Assembly: GCA_021158845.1 (NCBI GenBank)
Contig: JAGGSY010000167.1
Span: 1 to 9,879, forward strand
DNA from: Caldisericia bacterium
Lineage (GTDB): Bacteria > Caldisericota > Caldisericia > B22-G15
DNA length: 9,879 nucleotides
Direction of reading: 5' to 3'
In this document: in pieces, positions 7,212-9,879 of the stretch
Position numbering within the stretch: position 1 is the first letter of the stretch
Layout: every line of letters starts with the position of its first letter
The notes under the pieces: model-generated
The model's input: only the letters and a program-made list of their open reading frames with translations
The model's database searches: none
What the model was told of the DNA's origin: nothing
Program-made: the position numbers and the translations under genes

Positions 7212-7718
7212 ATGAGAAACAAAAAAATAATGTTTATAACTTACACCGCTGTTTTCCTTGCACTTGCCGCATTCTTTCCTGCACTTAAACTACCACAATT
7301 CATAACAGGTCCTGCTGTTAATTTCTTTCTAATTCTTGCAACATACACCCTTGGAATAGTTGCAGGAGTTGTCATAGGATGCTTAACTCCATGGATCGCT
7401 TTTCTCTCTGGTCTTATGCCTGTAGCATTTCTTCCTCCCCTTATAATGGTTGGGAATGGCCTTTATACATTAAGCTTTGGTCTTTTCAAAAAATATGGAT
7501 GGCCAGGAAAAATTGGTGGTATAATAGTTGGCTCAATTCTAAAGTATCTATTTCTCTCATATGGAGTTAGACATCTTGTAAAAGCACCTCCAAAGCTTGT
7601 ACTTATGCTTTCGACACCACAGCTTTTTACAGCTCTTGCAGGTGGAGTTCTTGCTTTAATTGTGATAGCAGTATTACCAAAGAATATCTTTCCTGAGGAC
7701 ATGTTAAAAACTAAGTAA
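7212..7718 (+). CDS. Small membrane protein resembling an ECF transporter S component
   Basis: A 168-residue hydrophobic protein with about six membrane segments (near 5-25, 34-57, 58-72, 74-92, 98-118 and 138-156), a positively charged N-terminus (MRNKK) and charged tail. Size, layout and an AxxxA motif in the first helix (A13 and A17), which in S components contacts the energy-coupling T protein, suggest the substrate-binding subunit of an ECF-type vitamin or metal transporter. The substrate cannot be read from the sequence, and the ATPase and T subunits are not nearby, so it would have to share a module encoded elsewhere. GGAGGTGA follows the hydA stop directly, placing it in the hydrogenase operon; a terminator follows 23 bases after its stop. 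Alternatively it is a membrane protein of unknown function that accompanies hydrogenases. Confidence 0.65.
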   Translation: MRNKKIMFITYTAVFLALAAFFPALKLPQFITGPAVNFFLILATYTLGIVAGVVIGCLTPWIAFLSGLMPVAFLPPLIMVGNGLYTLSFGLFKKYGWPGKIGGIIVGSILKYLFLSYGVRHLVKAPPKLVLMLSTPQLFTALAGGVLALIVIAVLPKNIFPEDMLKTK

Positions 7719-7741
7719 TAGGAGAAAGAGTAGATTCTATT

Positions 7742-7773
7742 AAATAAGGGGGTCTTTTGCCCCCTTATTTTTT
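7742..7773 (+). terminator. Intrinsic terminator of the hydrogenase operon
   Basis: A perfect 11-base-pair stem (AAATAAGGGGG at 7742-7752 with CCCCCTTATTT at 7760-7770) encloses the seven-base loop TCTTTTG. It ends in a run of six T at 7768-7773. Its position just after the last gene of the operon fits a strong Rho-independent terminator. Confidence 0.95.
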
Positions 7774-7799
7774 ACATAAAGGTTAAATTATAATAAAAT
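7771..7799 (+). promoter_or_regulatory. Promoter of the B12-mutase subunit operon
   Basis: TTTACA at 7771-7776 (five of six bases of TTGACA) and TAAAAT at 7794-7799 are separated by 17 bases, the ideal distance for a housekeeping sigma factor. Transcription should start near 7806, leaving a leader of about 30 bases. The -35 box uses the end of the T-run of the preceding terminator, so the two units abut tightly. An overlapping perfect TATAAT (7789-7794) has no well-spaced -35 partner. Confidence 0.6.
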
Positions 7800-7812
7800 A
7801 TGGGTGAGGTAA

Positions 7813-7830
7813 TCCTTTTAGGAAAAAGGA
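7813..7830 (+). promoter_or_regulatory. Leader hairpin touching the ribosome binding site
   Basis: TCCTTTT (7813-7819) and AAAAGGA (7824-7830) are perfect inverted repeats around the loop AGGA. The 3' arm shares bases with the Shine-Dalgarno AGGAGG (7827-7832) of the next gene, so folding would partly hide it. The stem is AT-rich and weak at high temperature. Any regulatory effect is speculative. Confidence 0.35.
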
Positions 7831-7836
7831 GGAAAA

Positions 7837-8241
7837 ATGAGAAGAATAAGGATTCTTATAGCAAAACCAGGTCTTGATGGTCATGATAGAGGTGCAAAGG
7901 TTATATCCAGAGCTTTGATGGATGCAGGATACGAGGTTATATACACAGGTATAAGAAGAACACCGGAGGAAATAGTAAACATGGCTATAGAGGAAGATGT
8001 GGATGCTCTTGGTCTTTCATGTCTTTCTGGAGCGCATCTTGAATTGTTTACACGGGTTGCAAAACTGTTAAAGGAAAAGGGGAGAGATGATATTCTTCTA
8101 TTTGGAGGAGGAACAATACCAAAGGAAGATATACCAAAACTATTAAAGGTTGGATTTAAAAAAATATTTCCTCCAGATTCAAGTGTTAAAGAAACAGTGG
8201 ACTTCTTAAATGAGGAATTTAAAACTCAAAGAGTTGGTTGA
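7837..8241 (+). CDS. mcmA2: B12-binding small subunit of methylmalonyl-CoA-type mutase
   Basis: A 134-residue stand-alone cobalamin-binding domain like the C-terminal domain or small subunit of methylmalonyl-CoA mutase, which rearranges succinyl-CoA and methylmalonyl-CoA. The B12 signature is complete: DxHxxG as D14-G-H16-D-R-G19 with the cobalt-ligating histidine H16, then SxL as S61-C-L63, then the GGG turn at 90-92. AKPGLDGHDRGAKV (9-22) is characteristic of this family rather than of methionine synthase or corrinoid methyltransferases. The length fits the separate small subunit found in archaea and some bacteria, which needs a large catalytic partner that is absent here. Other acyl-CoA mutases (isobutyryl- or ethylmalonyl-type) use similar domains and cannot be excluded. 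AGGAGG at 7827-7832 supports the start, and meaB overlaps its end by 32 bases. Confidence 0.93.
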   Translation: MRRIRILIAKPGLDGHDRGAKVISRALMDAGYEVIYTGIRRTPEEIVNMAIEEDVDALGLSCLSGAHLELFTRVAKLLKEKGRDDILLFGGGTIPKEDIPKLLKVGFKKIFPPDSSVKETVDFLNEEFKTQRVG

Positions 8242-9136
8242 TGGTGTAAAAAGAGGAGATAAATTTATACTTGGGAAGGCTATAACCCTTGTAGAGAATG
8301 AAACAGAGGAAGGGTGGAAACTTCTAAAATACCTGTATGAATTTAGAAACAAAATATTTGTGCTTGGAATCACAGGACCCCTTGGTGTGGGTAAAAGCAC
8401 ATTTATAGACAGGATTATAAGAGGTTTAAGTGAAGAGTTTGGAAAAACTACCCTTCTTCTGTGCGATCCCACAAGTCCGATATCTGGAGGCGCCTTTCTT
8501 GGTGATAGATTAAGGATAAAAAATGCTGGAGAGAATATTTTCATTCGTTCCATGGCAACAAGAGGTTTTCTTGGTGGAATCTCTCCTACTCTCCCTTTTA
8601 TCCTTGACCTCATTTCTTCTTCTCCGTTTAGATTCATAATAGTGGAAACAGCTGGAGTTGGTCAAGGAGAGGTTGGGATAAGCAAGTTCTCCCATCTAAC
8701 AATAGTTATGCTATCTCCAGGACTTGGTGATGAAATTCAATTACTAAAGGGTGGGCTGATGGAAATTTCAGATATAATTGTAATAACAAAAGGTGATTAC
8801 AAGGAAGCAGAAAGTTTTTTTAGAGGTGTGAAGTCTGGAGTTTCTCTCTATTTTAAGAAAAAAATCCCTGTTCATCTTGTAAGTTCGTTCAATGGAAAGG
8901 GTATAAATGAGGTAGTTGAGAGTGTAATTAATAAAAAAAGAGAAATAGAGGGTGGTAAAGAATATGAAATGCTGGAGGAAAAAAGAAGATTTGAGACTTT
9001 TAAGTATCTTATAAGGGAGAGAATAATAAAGAACTTTGTAGAGAGTTTTGAAAAGAATGGAGAAATTGAAGATGTTAAGAGGGGTAAAGTAAATATATAT
9101 AGAAGAATTGAAGAGATATTAAAAAATTGGATGTAA
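8210..9136 (+). CDS. meaB: MeaB/ArgK-family GTPase, chaperone of B12-dependent acyl-CoA mutase
   Basis: A 308-residue G3E-class P-loop GTPase. In this family it gates loading and protects methylmalonyl-CoA mutase by exchanging inactivated cobalamin. Motifs visible are Walker A GPLGVGKST (56-64), DPTSPISGGAFLGDR (86-100), RSMATRG (113-119), the Walker B-like VETAGVGQGE (145-154) and the base-specificity motif as TKGD (193-196) in place of the usual NKAD. ITLVEN (25-30) near the N-terminus is also typical. Older databases call the family ArgK, a name based on a disputed arginine-transport kinase role. The ATG at 8210 lies 32 bases inside the B12-subunit gene and lacks a clear ribosome binding site, so coupling is likely; TTG 8234 is a less likely alternative. 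Adjacency to the B12-binding subunit strongly supports the MeaB assignment. Confidence 0.93.
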   Translation: MRNLKLKELVDGVKRGDKFILGKAITLVENETEEGWKLLKYLYEFRNKIFVLGITGPLGVGKSTFIDRIIRGLSEEFGKTTLLLCDPTSPISGGAFLGDRLRIKNAGENIFIRSMATRGFLGGISPTLPFILDLISSSPFRFIIVETAGVGQGEVGISKFSHLTIVMLSPGLGDEIQLLKGGLMEISDIIVITKGDYKEAESFFRGVKSGVSLYFKKKIPVHLVSSFNGKGINEVVESVINKKREIEGGKEYEMLEEKRRFETFKYLIRERIIKNFVESFEKNGEIEDVKRGKVNIYRRIEEILKNWM

Positions 9137-9879
9137 TAAGAGAGTTTGATCCCTGGAAGAGCCCTCTATGTACATGCCCTAAGAAATACTCATTGAATCC
9201 TTATACAGGGTGTTCATTTTCATGTATATACTGCTATATAACGGGGTTCATAAAGGATGCATTTAGGGTAAGGGTGAAGAAAAATATAGTAAATCGTGTT
9301 AAAAGAGATGTAAAGAGGATGGATAAAAACCTTTTTGTTTCCATGAGCAACTCATCTGATCCCTATCCATACATTGAAAAAAATCTCTTTATAACCAGAG
9401 AAATTCTAAAACTATTTAGAGATGAAGAGGTAAGGGTTCTCATCGTTACAAAAAGTGATCTTGTTAAAAGAGACATAGATATATTAAAGGATATGAATGT
9501 AGCCGTCTCCATAACAATCACAACTTTTAAAGAGGTATATAAAAAAATTGAACCCTTTGCCCCTTCTCCTGAGAGAAGATTAGAGGCAATTAAAACTCTT
9601 CATGAAAATGGAATTCCCGTGATCTTAAGACTTGATCCAATAATTCCATTTGTTAATGATGATAGAGGAAGTATAGAGGAAGTAATAGAAAAAACGGCTC
9701 CTTATATAAAACAGGTTATAACATCAACATTTAAACCGAGACGAGATTCCCTTAAAAGGTTTAGAGAGAACTTACCAGATATTTATTTGAAATTAAGACC
9801 TCTTTACACTGAAAATTTTCATGGATCTTTCTACCTTCCACAAAAAATAAGACTCAAGTTAATCTCCACAGTAAAGGAA
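9127..9879 (+). CDS. Radical SAM protein, SPL-like (COG1533 type), cut by the window edge
   Basis: An open frame of 251 codons runs from TTG 9127 to the right edge without a stop. The radical SAM motif is NPYTGCSFSCIYCY with C29, C33 and C36, which should bind the 4Fe-4S cluster that cleaves S-adenosylmethionine. The N-terminal FDPWKSPLCTCPKKYSLNP (7-25), including the extra pair C15 and C17, matches the spore-photoproduct-lyase-like group of uncharacterised radical SAM proteins as I recall it. Later SMSNSSDPYPYIE, LIVTKSD and LRLDPIIPF fit the partial TIM barrel. The substrate is unknown. No ATG or GTG lies in frame upstream of the motif, and a TGA at 9109-9111 closes the frame, so TTG 9127 is the best start. 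It overlaps meaB by ten bases with only a weak GAAGAG upstream. Its link to the mutase genes may be operonic only. Confidence 0.85.
   Translation, partial: MDVIREFDPWKSPLCTCPKKYSLNPYTGCSFSCIYCYITGFIKDAFRVRVKKNIVNRVKRDVKRMDKNLFVSMSNSSDPYPYIEKNLFITREILKLFRDEEVRVLIVTKSDLVKRDIDILKDMNVAVSITITTFKEVYKKIEPFAPSPERRLEAIKTLHENGIPVILRLDPIIPFVNDDRGSIEEVIEKTAPYIKQVITSTFKPRRDSLKRFRENLPDIYLKLRPLYTENFHGSFYLPQKIRLKLISTVKE

Noticed and set aside
7379..7570. 63-codon + strand frame inside the ECF-like gene
   Set aside because: It is wholly inside the longer hydrophobic frame that has a strong ribosome binding site; it has no site of its own.
7771..7836. Cobalamin riboswitch before the B12-binding subunit
   Set aside because: The leader is only about 30 bases after the predicted transcription start and has no B12-box-like sequence, far too short for a cobalamin riboswitch.
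8206..8637. 143-codon - strand frame across the start of meaB
   Set aside because: It is opposite the Walker A and switch motifs of MeaB, with no independent evidence for expression.

Overview
The window reads as part of a low-GC, probably thermophilic, anaerobic bacterium. Arginine is written almost only with AGA/AGG, ATA is common for isoleucine, strong AGGAGG-type ribosome binding sites precede many genes, and genes are packed with short overlaps. All genes are on the + strand. Gene content (an FeFe hydrogenase of the NAD-linked multimeric class plus a B12-dependent acyl-CoA mutase subunit) points to a fermentative or syntrophic anaerobe. I cannot name the taxon from this sequence alone.

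Region 1 (about 24-7718) looks like one operon that ends at a strong intrinsic terminator (7742-7773). It opens with three small proteins: a DRTGG-domain protein, a compact PHP-domain putative phosphoesterase and an anti-sigma/histidine-kinase-type ATPase. They overlap one another and lead straight into the hydrogenase genes. Next come hydC (NuoE-like, one 2Fe-2S cluster), an HndB-like thioredoxin-fold protein with no cysteine, a very long hydB and hydA (FeFe hydrogenase). The order matches hndABCD of multimeric, potentially electron-bifurcating hydrogenases. The last gene is a small membrane protein resembling the substrate-binding component of an ECF vitamin transporter.

The main unusual feature is HydB (1018 residues). 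Its NuoF-like part, which should carry FMN, NADH and Fe-S clusters, is fused in frame to a complete GltD/NfnB-like flavoprotein with its own FAD site and an NAD(P)H site containing the YRR motif typical of NADPH. This module replaces the ferredoxin-like tail of ordinary HydB. The complex could therefore link H2, NAD(H), NADP(H) and perhaps ferredoxin in one enzyme. The sequence suggests this but does not prove it.

Region 2 (about 7771-9879) is a new transcription unit with a visible promoter. It encodes the stand-alone B12-binding subunit of a methylmalonyl-CoA-type mutase, its MeaB GTPase chaperone, and a radical SAM protein of the SPL-like class that runs off the right edge. The radical SAM gene starts at a TTG inside the end of meaB. 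The catalytic mutase subunit is not in the window.

No tRNA, rRNA, CRISPR array, insertion sequence or other mobile element was seen. No gene-free stretch is longer than 300 bases; the largest (7719-7836) holds a terminator, a promoter and a small hairpin.
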